From NCBI GenBank assembly GCA_963747005.1, contig CAVVDT010000008.1, forward strand, positions 620,001 through 684,000: a stretch of DNA of 64,000 bases. The letters run 5' to 3'. The stretch comes from CAVVDT01 sp963747005 (GTDB taxonomy: Bacteria > Pseudomonadota > Alphaproteobacteria > Rhizobiales > Aestuariivirgaceae). The notes under the pieces are model-generated. The model ran no database searches, had not been told where the DNA came from, and saw nothing but the letters and a program-made list of their open reading frames with translations. The translations under genes were made by a program, and so were the position numbers. How positions within the stretch are numbered: position 1 is the first letter of the stretch; every line of letters begins with the position of its first letter. Positions 41,484-50,175 of the stretch are shown in pieces.

Positions 41484-42647
41484 TCAGCTTTGCATGTCGA
41501 TGATGCCGGCGGCGCGTTGAAAGCCGGTGTTGGCGGCGGGCACGCCGGCATAGATGGCGGTCTGCAGCAGGACTTCCTTGAGGGTGTCGGCCTCAACGCC
41601 TGCCCTGAGCGCTGCGCCGACATGCAGGTCGAACTCCTCCCAGCGCCCGAGGCTTGCCGTGATGGCGACGACCATGAGGCGACGCGTGACCTCGTCGAGC
41701 CCCGGCCGGGTCCAGATCTCGCCCCAGGCATAGCGGGTGATGAGATCCTGGAATTCGGCGTTGAAGGCAGTGCGGCGGGCGTTGGCGCGGTCAACCCATG
41801 GGTCGCCGAGGACAGCCCGCCGGCGTTTCATTCCGCTGGCGAAACGATCATCGGCGGGCAAGCTCTCCTGGCCCAGGAAAGCGGCCAGCAAGGCGGTGAA
41901 GCGGGCCGGCTGCTCGATGTTGGAGATGTGCGCGGCATCGAGCACCTCGTGGCGCGCTCCCTTGATCCGGCTGGCGATGAAGTCGCCGCGCTCGGGCGGC
42001 GTCGACTGGTCGTGGCGGCCGGTGATGATGAGGGTGGGGCATGAAATGACTGAAAGGACCTCGCGCAGGTCGGCGGGCTTGATGGCTTCGCAGCAGCCCA
42101 GATAGCCGCCCGCATCCATCGCCAGCAGCACCCGGCGGAAGGCCTCCACCACGCCCGGCTGCGCGCGATGGAAATTCGCCGTGAAGAAGCGCCCGAGGAT
42201 GGACTCGGCGACGGCCGCCATGCCGCCGGCGCGGATCGCCGCCATGCGTTCGTCCCACATGGAAGGCGGCGGGAATTGCGCCGAGGTATCGGCCAGCACC
42301 AGCCTGTCGAGGCGCTCAGCCGCATGAACCCCGAGCCATTGCCCGGTCAGCCCGCCCATCGACAGGCCGCAGAAGGAAAAGCGTTTGAGATCGAGGTGAT
42401 CGGCCAGCCCCACAACGTCGCGCCCCAGGCGTTCGAGGCTGTAGGGTCCGGGCGGCGCATCCGAGGCGCCATGGCCGCGGGTGTCGTAGCGCACCACCCG
42501 CATCAAGGGTGCCAGGGCCTCGGCCTGGGGCTGCCACATCATGTGGTCGGAGCCGAGCGAGTTGGACAGGATGACGGCCGGCGCCCCGGCCGGTCCCTCC
42601 ATGCGATAGAACAGACGGCAACCGTCATCGAGCAAAGCAAAGGGCAT
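41484..42647 (-). CDS. pcaL: Bifunctional 3-oxoadipate enol-lactonase/4-carboxymuconolactone decarboxylase
   Basis: A 387-residue fusion of PcaD and PcaC. Residues 1-255 are an alpha/beta-hydrolase with the nucleophile S96 in CGLSMGGLTG, the acid in ITGRHDQSTPP and the histidine in DAAHISNIEQP. Residues 265-385 are a carboxymuconolactone decarboxylase domain with RRLMVVAITASLGRWEEFDLH. Together they turn 4-carboxymuconolactone into 3-oxoadipate in the protocatechuate branch. No other pca gene (pcaGH, pcaB, pcaIJ) is in the window, so it is an orphan here. It diverges from the EamA transporter gene. Confidence 0.9.
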   Translation of the reverse strand: MPFALLDDGCRLFYRMEGPAGAPAVILSNSLGSDHMMWQPQAEALAPLMRVVRYDTRGHGASDAPPGPYSLERLGRDVVGLADHLDLKRFSFCGLSMGGLTGQWLGVHAAERLDRLVLADTSAQFPPPSMWDERMAAIRAGGMAAVAESILGRFFTANFHRAQPGVVEAFRRVLLAMDAGGYLGCCEAIKPADLREVLSVISCPTLIITGRHDQSTPPERGDFIASRIKGARHEVLDAAHISNIEQPARFTALLAAFLGQESLPADDRFASGMKRRRAVLGDPWVDRANARRTAFNAEFQDLITRYAWGEIWTRPGLDEVTRRLMVVAITASLGRWEEFDLHVGAALRAGVEADTLKEVLLQTAIYAGVPAANTGFQRAAGIIDMQS

Positions 42648-42802
42648 GGGTAGAAGGTCTCCGGCGTTGGGGTCCGTGTTGCATCAACTCTAGTTCACAC
42701 CCGACCCGATTGGCCAGAACCGGGATTGACCCCTCGACGGGAACGGCGGCGGTGTCTAAGGAAGTCGCCAGCCCGTCCCGCAGCGCTTGAAGTCAGCCGC
42801 CC

Positions 42803-43687
42803 ATGAACCCGCGCATCCTCGGCATCGTCATGATGATCGGCGCCTTTTCGCTGTTCGCCCTGCTCGATTCGACCGCCAAGTACGCCTCGGCTTATACGAC
42901 GACCCAGATCATCGTGTTCTTTCGCTACGGGTTTTCGCTGCTGTTCGTCGGCCTCCTGGTGTGGCGCCAGGGGGGCCTGAAGCTGTTGCGGACCGAGCAT
43001 TTCAAGTTGCAACTCGTCCGCGGCCTGCTGCTGCTGGTCTCCACCGGCACCAACTTCACCGCGGTCAAGTACCTGCAGCTCGCCCAGACCTCGTCGATCT
43101 CCTTCTCCAATCCGCTATGGGTATGCGCCCTGTCGCCGCTGCTGCTCGGCGAACGGGTGGGGCCACGGCGCTGGGCCGCTGTTGCCATCGGCTTCGTCGG
43201 TGTGCTGATCATCATCCGGCCGGGGAGCGCCGGATTCCACTGGGCGATGCTGCTGTCGGTGGTTTGCGCCCTGGCAGCGGCGCTTTACCAGATCGCCACC
43301 CGCAAGGTGGGCGGCAGCGATCTGGCGCTGACCTCGTTGATGTATGTCGCAATCTCGGGCACCGCCGGAGCGCTGCCGTTCGCGCCCATCGACTGGGTGA
43401 CGCCGGCCTGGTGGGTATGGCTGCTGCTGCTGGCGGCGGCCAGCTACGGCTCCATCGGCCATTTCATGCTCATCCAGGCCCATCGCCTGGCACCGGCACC
43501 GGTGCTGGCGCCGTTCGTCTATACCCAGATCATCTCGATGATCGTCATCGGCTATGTGGTGTTCGGCGACGTGCCCGATGTCTTTACCCTGATCGGCAGC
43601 CTCGTGGTGGTTGCCTCGGGTCTTTATGTCTTCTACCGCGAGCAGCAGTTGAAGCTGCCCGACAGCGCCGCCACGCCGGTGGACTGA
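42803..43687 (+). CDS. EamA-family (DMT) transporter
   Basis: A 294-residue inner-membrane carrier with about ten helices arranged as two EamA repeats. The first repeat has DSTAKYASAYTTTQIIVFFRY and ends near GVLIIIRPGS; the second ends near GSLVVVASGLYVFYREQQ. DMT carriers commonly export amino acids or other metabolites. The substrate is unknown. It heads a same-strand group with a 3-hydroxyisobutyrate dehydrogenase-like gene, an aminotransferase and a thioesterase. Confidence 0.85.
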   Translation: MNPRILGIVMMIGAFSLFALLDSTAKYASAYTTTQIIVFFRYGFSLLFVGLLVWRQGGLKLLRTEHFKLQLVRGLLLLVSTGTNFTAVKYLQLAQTSSISFSNPLWVCALSPLLLGERVGPRRWAAVAIGFVGVLIIIRPGSAGFHWAMLLSVVCALAAALYQIATRKVGGSDLALTSLMYVAISGTAGALPFAPIDWVTPAWWVWLLLLAAASYGSIGHFMLIQAHRLAPAPVLAPFVYTQIISMIVIGYVVFGDVPDVFTLIGSLVVVASGLYVFYREQQLKLPDSAATPVD

Positions 43688-43772
43688 GGCCGCATTGGCG
43701 CTCTGGTGCGCGGCAGGAAAAGCATGCAAAAGTCGTGCGGTTTTCGATCATGGCCAGGACAGGGGAAAGAGC

Positions 43773-44636
43773 ATGAAAGTCGCCCTGGTGGGTGCCGGAC
43801 TGATGGGGCGCGGCATCGGACTTTGCCTGATGCGCGCCGGCCACGACCTCGCGGTCATCGCGCACCGCGACCGCACCGGCGTCGATGCGCTGGTTGGGGA
43901 GGGTGCAACGGAGGTTTGCGATCTCGCTGCGCTGGCGGCCGGTGCCGAGGTGGTTCTCATCTGTGTGAGCAATTCCGATGCGGTCGCGATGGTGATCGCC
44001 GGGCTGGAGGCGACGTTGCGGCCCGGCAGCATCGTGCTCGACATGGGCACTTCCGAGGTTGCCGCCAACCGGGCGCTGGCCGAACGGCTGGCACGGCGTG
44101 GCGTCGCCTTCGCCGAAGCCCCCGTCGCCGGCGGGCCGGAACAGGCTGCCCGCGCCGAACTGGGCGCCATGGTGGGGGCGGACGATGAAACCTTTTCGCG
44201 CATCAAGCCGCTGCTCGATGCCTGCTGCGCGCGCGTTGCCCACATGGGCCCGGTGGGCGCCGGTGCGACCGCCAAGCTCATCAACAACTACATGGTGATG
44301 GGCATGATCGGCCTCATCGCCGAATGCTACAACGCCGCCCGCATCGCCGGCCTCGACTGGCAGAAACTCTATGAGGTCATGCAACAGGGCTCCAACAATT
44401 CCGGCGCCTTGCGCAAGATGGTGGGCCCGGCGCTGAGCGGCGATTTCGACGGCTACCCGTTTTCCATCGCCAATGCCGCCAAGGACATGCGCTATTACAT
44501 GAAGCTTGCCGATGACCTGGGCACCCGTACCCCGCTCGCCGAAGCCTCCAACGCCATCTTCACCGATGCCGTGGCGAAGGAACTGGGCAACTTGCGGGTG
44601 TCGCGGCTCATCGACCCCGAAACCCACGGAGACTGA
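43773..44636 (+). CDS. 3-Hydroxyisobutyrate dehydrogenase-family oxidoreductase
   Basis: A 287-residue NAD(P)-dependent beta-hydroxyacid dehydrogenase. The Rossmann motif VGAGLMGRGIG is at 5-15. EAPVAGGPEQAARAELGAMVG is the substrate-binding GG loop, and the catalytic lysine is in GATAKLINN (about 170). The family oxidises 3-hydroxyisobutyrate, tartronate semialdehyde, glyoxylate-type or related compounds. The ATG at 43773 follows AGGGGAAA. The next gene, an aminotransferase, begins one base after the stop, which suggests that the two act in one pathway. Confidence 0.85.
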   Translation: MKVALVGAGLMGRGIGLCLMRAGHDLAVIAHRDRTGVDALVGEGATEVCDLAALAAGAEVVLICVSNSDAVAMVIAGLEATLRPGSIVLDMGTSEVAANRALAERLARRGVAFAEAPVAGGPEQAARAELGAMVGADDETFSRIKPLLDACCARVAHMGPVGAGATAKLINNYMVMGMIGLIAECYNAARIAGLDWQKLYEVMQQGSNNSGALRKMVGPALSGDFDGYPFSIANAAKDMRYYMKLADDLGTRTPLAEASNAIFTDAVAKELGNLRVSRLIDPETHGD

Positions 44637-44637
44637 C

Positions 44638-45816
44638 ATGCTGCACCTCAATCCACGCATCACCGCCGTCGAGGAAGAGGGGGCCTTCTTCGTCCTCGAC
44701 AAGGCGCTGGCGCTGAAGGCCCAGGGCCGCCCGGTGATCAATCTGGGCATCGGGCAGCCGGACTTTTCCCCGCCCGCCCATGTGCTGGAGGCTGCCGCCA
44801 GGGCGGTGCGCGACGGGCCCCATGGCTATACCTCGCCCATCGGCATCGCCCCTTTGCGCGAGGCGGTGGCGGCCCATGTGGGCGGACGCTACGGTGTCGC
44901 CGTCGACCCGGGCGAGGTGGTGATCGTGCCGGGCGGCAAGGTGACATTCTATTTCGCCTGCCTGTTGTTCGGCGGGCCGGGAGCGGAGATCCTCTATCCC
45001 GATCCGGGCTTTCCCCCCTACCGCGAGGCCATCCGTTCAGGCGGCGCGACGGCGGTGCCCTATCCCATCCTCGAGACCCGCGATTTCGGCTTCGATGCCG
45101 AAGAGGTGCTGTCCCTCATTACCCCCAAAACCCGTCTCATCATGGTCAATTCGCCCGCCAACCCGACCGGCGGCGTGGCGGCGGCGGCCGAGATGGAAAA
45201 GCTCGCCAAGGGTCTCGAAGCCCATCCCGATGTCGCCATCCTGTCGGACGAGATCTATTCCCACCTCGTCTATGACGGCGCCTCGTTCGCCGGCATCATG
45301 CAGTTCCCTAACCTGCGCGACCGCGCCATCCTGCTCGATGGCTGGTCCAAGACCTTCGCCATGACCGGCTGGCGCCTCGGCTTCGGCGTCTGGCCCAAGG
45401 GGCTGGTCGAGCATGTGCGCAAGCTCATCACGGTGGATCATTCCTGCGTCAATGTGGCGGCGCAGATGGCGGGGCTGGCGGCGATCTCCGGCCCCATGGA
45501 CGAGATCGAGGGCTTCAGAAGGAAATTCGCCCAGCGCCGCGACCTTGTGGTCGACGGGCTCAATGCCTTGCCCGGCGTCACCTGCCGCCGGCCGGGCGGG
45601 GCGTTCTATGCCTTTCCCAATGTCTCGGCCACCGGCATCGCCAGCAGGGACCTGGCGGCGCGCCTGCTGGAAGAGGCGAACGTGGCGCTCATCCCCGGCG
45701 ACAGCTTCGGCGATAACGGCAAGGGCTACCTGCGCCTCTCCTACGCGGCGAGCACGCCGGAACTGAGCGAGGCGCTGGCGCGCATGGGCCGGTTCCTCGA
45801 TAGCGCTGCGAAATAG
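44638..45816 (+). CDS. PLP-dependent class I aminotransferase
   Basis: A 392-residue fold-type I aminotransferase of the aspartate/aromatic group. It shows GIGQPDFSPPAHV near residue 35, the PANPTGG segment, DEIYSHLVYDG and the PLP-lysine motif DGWSKTFAMTGWRLGF. The C-terminal arginine that binds the substrate carboxylate is in GYLRLSYA. Substrate specificity cannot be assigned. It starts one base after the dehydrogenase stop and is followed 14 bases later by a thioesterase, forming a compact operon. Confidence 0.88.
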   Translation: MLHLNPRITAVEEEGAFFVLDKALALKAQGRPVINLGIGQPDFSPPAHVLEAAARAVRDGPHGYTSPIGIAPLREAVAAHVGGRYGVAVDPGEVVIVPGGKVTFYFACLLFGGPGAEILYPDPGFPPYREAIRSGGATAVPYPILETRDFGFDAEEVLSLITPKTRLIMVNSPANPTGGVAAAAEMEKLAKGLEAHPDVAILSDEIYSHLVYDGASFAGIMQFPNLRDRAILLDGWSKTFAMTGWRLGFGVWPKGLVEHVRKLITVDHSCVNVAAQMAGLAAISGPMDEIEGFRRKFAQRRDLVVDGLNALPGVTCRRPGGAFYAFPNVSATGIASRDLAARLLEEANVALIPGDSFGDNGKGYLRLSYAASTPELSEALARMGRFLDSAAK

Positions 45817-45830
45817 GAGGATCAAGGTCC

Positions 45831-46238
45831 GTGGACGACCTCGCCCGGCTCAATAGTGGGATGCTGCCCTTTGCGAAGCTGCTCGGAATCGTCTTCACTG
45901 CAGCGGCGCCCGACCGGGTGGTGGCCGAACTGGTGGTTCGCGACGAGTTGTGCACTATGCCAGCGGTTGCCCATGGCGGCGTGCTGATGGCCTTCGCCGA
46001 CACCATCGGCGCGGCGGCGACGGTCCTCAACCTGCCTGAAGGGGCCTGGACCACCACCATCGAGAGCAAGACCAATTTTCTCGCGGCGGCACCGGTCGGC
46101 ACCCGCATCGTGGGCGAGGCGACCCCAGTTCATCGCGGGCGCACGACCATGGTGTGGCAGACTCGCATCACCACCGACAAGGGCAGGCTCGCCGCCCTCG
46201 TTACCCAGACCCAACTCGTCGTCTATCCCAAGCCTTGA
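45831..46238 (+). CDS. PaaI-family hotdog thioesterase
   Basis: A 135-residue acyl-CoA thioesterase-like protein. The family block AVAHGGVLMAFADTIGAAA carries the HGG motif and the catalytic aspartate. ESKTNFLAAAPVGTRIVGEA is the following strand region. It starts at GTG, 14 bases after the aminotransferase. The acyl-CoA substrate is unknown; it may relieve CoA esters produced by the same operon. It converges on the desaturase gene with ten bases between stops. Confidence 0.85.
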   Translation: MDDLARLNSGMLPFAKLLGIVFTAAAPDRVVAELVVRDELCTMPAVAHGGVLMAFADTIGAAATVLNLPEGAWTTTIESKTNFLAAAPVGTRIVGEATPVHRGRTTMVWQTRITTDKGRLAALVTQTQLVVYPKP

Positions 46239-46248
46239 TGGGCAGGCC

Positions 46249-47289
46249 TCAGGCCGGCTGCAGCCGCCGCGCCTGGGCGAAAGAGACGAGCTTGTGCTGG
46301 CCTTCGTCCCACAACCTGAGCTTCACGCAGCGAAAGCTCTGGATCAGCGTCAGGCGGCGGATGCGCGCCAGTTCGGGATAGTCGCGCAGCACCTGCGGCA
46401 GGCGATAGAAGGGAATGCGGCTGCACAGGTGATGCACGTGGTGCACGCCGATATTGGCGGTCATCCAGCCGAGGAACCTACCCAGGTCGTAATGGGAACT
46501 GCCATAGAGAGCCGCATCCGGCAGGTCCCAGGCCTTGTCCTCGGCCCAGAACGTGTCCTCGAACTGGTGCTGCACATAGAACAGCCACACCCCGATGGAC
46601 GACGCCATGAGGATGATCGGCAGGTGCACCAATAGGAACGGTCCGATACCGATGCCGTAGATGACGGCGGCTGCAGCCGCGACGATGGCAATGTTGGTGC
46701 CCATGGCGCTCATCCAGTCGCGCCAGCCGCCTCCCATGATGCCCGCCGGCGCCCGGTTGCGCACCACGAAGAGATAGGCCGGGCCGATGCCGAACATGAC
46801 CAGGGGGTGACGGTAGAGGCGATAGACGACGCGCCGCCAGTGAGGCAGCGCCTGATATTCCCTCACCGTCAGGGTATCGATGTCACCGATGCCGCGCTTG
46901 TCGAGGTTGCCCGACGTCGCGTGATGCACGGCGTGGGCCGACCGCCACATGTCGTAGGGTGTCAGCGTCAGCACCCCGATGGCGCGTCCCACCCAGTCGT
47001 TGAGGCCCTTGTGGCGGAAGAAGGCACCATGGCCGCAGTCGTGCTGGATCATGAAGAAGCGCACCAGAAAGCCTGCCGCCATGACGCCGATGGCCAGCGT
47101 CAGCCAGTAACTGACGGACAGCGCCCACCACGCCGCCAGCCACAGGGCAACGAAGGGTGCCGCCGTGATGGCGACCTCGAAGAGACTGCGGGCCGCATTC
47201 GGTTCGCGATAGCGTGCCAGTGCCTTGAGCCAGTCGCGGGGCGGGGTTTCAGGCACGGCGGGTCGCGAGCGTTGCGGCATGTCGTTCAT
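46249..47289 (-). CDS. Membrane fatty acid desaturase
   Basis: A 346-residue integral membrane desaturase with three histidine boxes: HDCGHG, HAVHH and HHVHH (in IGVHHVHHLCSRIPFY), which bind the diiron centre. About four transmembrane helices separate them. The order and spacing resemble bacterial acyl-lipid delta-12/omega-6 desaturases. The regiospecificity is not decided by sequence. The ATG at 47289 is chosen from two close ATGs; the open frame reaches farther upstream without conservation. It diverges from the D-amino-acid deaminase-like gene over a long gap. Confidence 0.88.
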   Translation of the reverse strand: MNDMPQRSRPAVPETPPRDWLKALARYREPNAARSLFEVAITAAPFVALWLAAWWALSVSYWLTLAIGVMAAGFLVRFFMIQHDCGHGAFFRHKGLNDWVGRAIGVLTLTPYDMWRSAHAVHHATSGNLDKRGIGDIDTLTVREYQALPHWRRVVYRLYRHPLVMFGIGPAYLFVVRNRAPAGIMGGGWRDWMSAMGTNIAIVAAAAAVIYGIGIGPFLLVHLPIILMASSIGVWLFYVQHQFEDTFWAEDKAWDLPDAALYGSSHYDLGRFLGWMTANIGVHHVHHLCSRIPFYRLPQVLRDYPELARIRRLTLIQSFRCVKLRLWDEGQHKLVSFAQARRLQPA

Positions 47290-47856
47290 CCGTTGGGGCG
47301 CCGGCCACGGGCGGGCGCGATGGAAATTCCGGAGGCAAGAGCATAGCCATGACCGGATGCGGCGCGGCATGCCGCCCGCTTCGCTGCTGTCATGGCCAAT
47401 CTCTCCCCTCAGCGTTGCAACTCCGGACCGGGTCGCTGGCCCGATCCGGACAGGAACGTTCACAATTTCAGGGCTAGCCCTACTCGCTGCGCCAAGGTGA
47501 AAATCATTGCCGGGCAACGATCATGCAACGTGTCTCACCCTGTATGGGGAAGTTGCCGGCAAAGCACAAGGGTTTCAGCACGTATGCGCCGATTGGCCGC
47601 CGAAGGACGCCATGCCGGGGACCCGTCCCCAGGGGCATGGGGGAATTATCGGGACCCGGCATGGCGGGGGCAGTCGGGGTGATGCCGCCAGGTCCCATGT
47701 TACGCAAGTCCGGGCGGGCAATTGCGACCTTCTTCGAGGCATGCAACGGTATTGCGACGGTCCCATGACTTTTCCGGCAAATTTCTTGCCCCGGCGCGCG
47801 GCATGGCCTTAATGGGCCCTGACCCTGGATCTGCCGACGAGGATTGAAGCCAAGCC
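47290..47856. other. Long intergenic region without a supported gene
   Basis: This 567-base gap separates the divergent desaturase and amino-acid deaminase-like genes. Small open frames of 60-100 codons exist on both strands but show no family resemblance, and they overlap one another. Only small local repeats are visible, such as two ATTGCGAC copies near 47724 and 47752 and GGGACCCG twice near 47620-47665. Promoters for both genes should be here; I see no clear pair of boxes. Confidence 0.4.
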
Positions 47857-49155
47857 ATGCTCGAACCCATTGCCGCCATCGATGACGAACCGGTCGACGC
47901 CTGCACCAAGGGCGTTCCCGCCGCCGGTGCTCTACGTTTCGGCGATGTCGCCGACCGCGGCTGGAACCTCCTCGCCGGCGATATCCCGCTGCCGGCAGCC
48001 GTCATCCGCGCCGACGTCATGGCCGCCAACAGCCGCTGGATGGCGGATTTCATCAAAAGCTCAGGCGTCCTCATCGCGCCGCACGGCAAGACCACCATGA
48101 GCCCGCAACTGTTCCGCCGCCAGATCGCCGACGGCGCCTGGGCGATCACGGTTGCCACCATGCAGCAGATGATGGTGTGCCGCCGCTTCGGCATCGCCCG
48201 AGTCCTCATGGCCAACCAGATCGTTGGTCGCGCCGCCACCCGCGCCATCGTCGCCGAACTCGCCGCCGATCCCGATTTCGAGTTCTACGCGCTGGCCGAC
48301 TCGGTGGAAGGGGTGACCGCGGTTGCCGCCGAGGCGCACCGCCAACGTCTCGCACGGCCCGTCAACCTGTTGCTGGAAGCCGGCATGGCGGGCGGGCGCA
48401 CCGGTTGCCGCGACGTACCTTCGGCGCTGGCGGTGGCTCGCGCCATTGCCGCGCAGGCCCCTTGGGTCGCACTGCGTGGGGTGGAAGGCTTCGAGGGCCT
48501 GGCCAAGGGTGTGACACCTGAGGAGCGCACCGACCGGGTGGCGCAATTCCTCGATCACCTGTGCGCCATCGCCACCGCCTGCCAGGACGAAAACCTGTTC
48601 GCCCCCGGCCCGGTGATCCTGACTGCCGGTGGGTCTTCCTATTACGACCTGGTGGTCGAGCGGCTGAAAGGGGCGGGCATCGCCAATGCCCGGATCGTCA
48701 CCCGCAGCGGCTGTTATCTCACCCATGATTCGCTGATGTACCGCACCGCCTTCGCCGAGGTGATGGCACGTTCGGCAACGGCGAGGGCGCTGCCGGGCGG
48801 CCTCAGGCCGGCGCTGCAGGTATGGGCGCATGTGCAATCGCGCCCCGAGCCAAGCCGGGCCATCCTCACCCTCGGCAAGCGCGATGCCGGCCACGATGCC
48901 GGCCTGCCCGTCCCGGAATTGTGGTATCGTCCCGATACCGATACGCAGCCGCGTCCGCTGCCCGACGGCCACAAGATGGTCGAGATGAACGACCAGCATG
49001 CCCATCTGACCATCCCGCCCGACAGCCCGCTCAGCTTTGGCGATATGGTGGGCTTTGGCGTTTCCCACCCTTGCACCACCTTCGACAAGTGGCAGATCAT
49101 CTATCTGGTCGATGCGGCCTACCGGGTGAGCGGGGCCATCCGCACGTTCTTTTGA
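47857..49155 (+). CDS. PLP-dependent amino acid deaminase / D-threonine aldolase-like (DSD1 family)
   Basis: A 432-residue fold-type III PLP enzyme. The alanine racemase-like N-terminal domain binds PLP at K78 in LIAPHGKTTMSP. The C-terminal D-serine dehydratase-like domain has the metal-binding NDQHAHL and SHPCTTFDKW motifs. The family includes D-serine dehydratases and D-threonine aldolases, so the likely substrate is a D-hydroxy amino acid. The aldo/keto reductase gene follows 35 bases downstream. Confidence 0.85.
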   Translation: MLEPIAAIDDEPVDACTKGVPAAGALRFGDVADRGWNLLAGDIPLPAAVIRADVMAANSRWMADFIKSSGVLIAPHGKTTMSPQLFRRQIADGAWAITVATMQQMMVCRRFGIARVLMANQIVGRAATRAIVAELAADPDFEFYALADSVEGVTAVAAEAHRQRLARPVNLLLEAGMAGGRTGCRDVPSALAVARAIAAQAPWVALRGVEGFEGLAKGVTPEERTDRVAQFLDHLCAIATACQDENLFAPGPVILTAGGSSYYDLVVERLKGAGIANARIVTRSGCYLTHDSLMYRTAFAEVMARSATARALPGGLRPALQVWAHVQSRPEPSRAILTLGKRDAGHDAGLPVPELWYRPDTDTQPRPLPDGHKMVEMNDQHAHLTIPPDSPLSFGDMVGFGVSHPCTTFDKWQIIYLVDAAYRVSGAIRTFF

Positions 49156-49190
49156 AGCGCAATGGCGCGAATATGCTGTAGAGGGAGGCG

Positions 49191-50165
49191 ATGATGGATT
49201 TCAGGCTTTTGGGACGCACCGGCGTCTCGGTTTCCTCTTTGTGCTTCGGCACCATGTCGTTCGGCGGCGATGCCGATGCCGATGAAGCGGCGCGCCTGTA
49301 CGCCGCCTGCCGCGAGGCCGGCATCAATTTCTTCGACTGCGCCGATATCTATTCCAAGGGGCGCGCCGAGGAGATTCTCGGCGGGCTCATGGCGGGCGAG
49401 CGCGACCGGCTGGTTATCACCTCGAAATGCTTCAATGCCCTCAGCGACGACGTCAACGACAAGGGCGGCAGCCGCCGCCATATTGCGCTGGCAGTCGAGG
49501 CGAGCCTGAAGCGGCTGAAGACCGACCGGCTGGATGTCCTGTTCATGCACCAGTGGGATGCGGCGACGCCGCTGGAGGAGACATTGCGCGGGCTGGAGGA
49601 CGTGGTGCGCGCCGGAAAGGTCGTCTACCTGGGCGCCAGCAACTATGCCGCCTGGCAGGTCGCCACCGGCCTTGGCATTTCGGCGCGCCGCGACTGGTCG
49701 CGTTTCGATGTCATCCAGCCCATGTACAATCTGGTCAAGCGCCAGGCGGAAGTGGAGATCCTGCCGCTGGCCGAGGCCGAGGGGCTGGGCGTCATCTCCT
49801 ATGGTCCGGTCGGTGGCGGCCTGTTGAGCGGCAAGTATCGCTGGGGCGAAAAGGCCGAGACCGGCCGCATCGCCACCAATGCCGCCTACAATGCCCGCTA
49901 CCGCCGGGAATGGGTCTACGACACCGCCAACCGCTTCGCCGACTTTGCACGAGCGCGCGGTCACCACCCGGTGAGCCTGGCGGTCGCCTGGGTGGCCGCC
50001 CATCCGGCCATTACCGCCCCGATCATCGGTGCCCGCAACGTCGAACAGCTTTCCGCCTCGCTGCAATCGGTGGATATCGCCATGACCCCGGAATTGCGCA
50101 CCGAGATCGCCGCCCTGTCGCAAACCCCGCCGCCCGCCACCGACCGGCTGGAGGAGCAGGCCTGA
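49191..50165 (+). CDS. Aldo/keto reductase
   Basis: A 324-residue NADPH-dependent reductase with a TIM-barrel fold. The catalytic tetrad is visible as D and Y in FFDCADIYSKG, K in ITSKCF and H in DVLFMHQWD. The C-terminal NADP-binding IIGARNVEQL is present. It belongs to the YdhF/AKR11-13-like bacterial group with unknown natural substrate. Two adjacent ATGs (49191 and 49194) follow an AGAGGGAGG-type ribosome site. It lies between the amino-acid deaminase-like gene and the DUF3095 gene, which starts ten bases after its stop. Confidence 0.88.
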   Translation: MMDFRLLGRTGVSVSSLCFGTMSFGGDADADEAARLYAACREAGINFFDCADIYSKGRAEEILGGLMAGERDRLVITSKCFNALSDDVNDKGGSRRHIALAVEASLKRLKTDRLDVLFMHQWDAATPLEETLRGLEDVVRAGKVVYLGASNYAAWQVATGLGISARRDWSRFDVIQPMYNLVKRQAEVEILPLAEAEGLGVISYGPVGGGLLSGKYRWGEKAETGRIATNAAYNARYRREWVYDTANRFADFARARGHHPVSLAVAWVAAHPAITAPIIGARNVEQLSASLQSVDIAMTPELRTEIAALSQTPPPATDRLEEQA

Positions 50166-50175
50166 ACGCCATTTC

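Noticed and set aside
47507..47812. Open frames of 80-101 codons on both strands of the long desaturase gap
   Set aside because: They overlap one another in several frames, lack ribosome sites and resemble no family.
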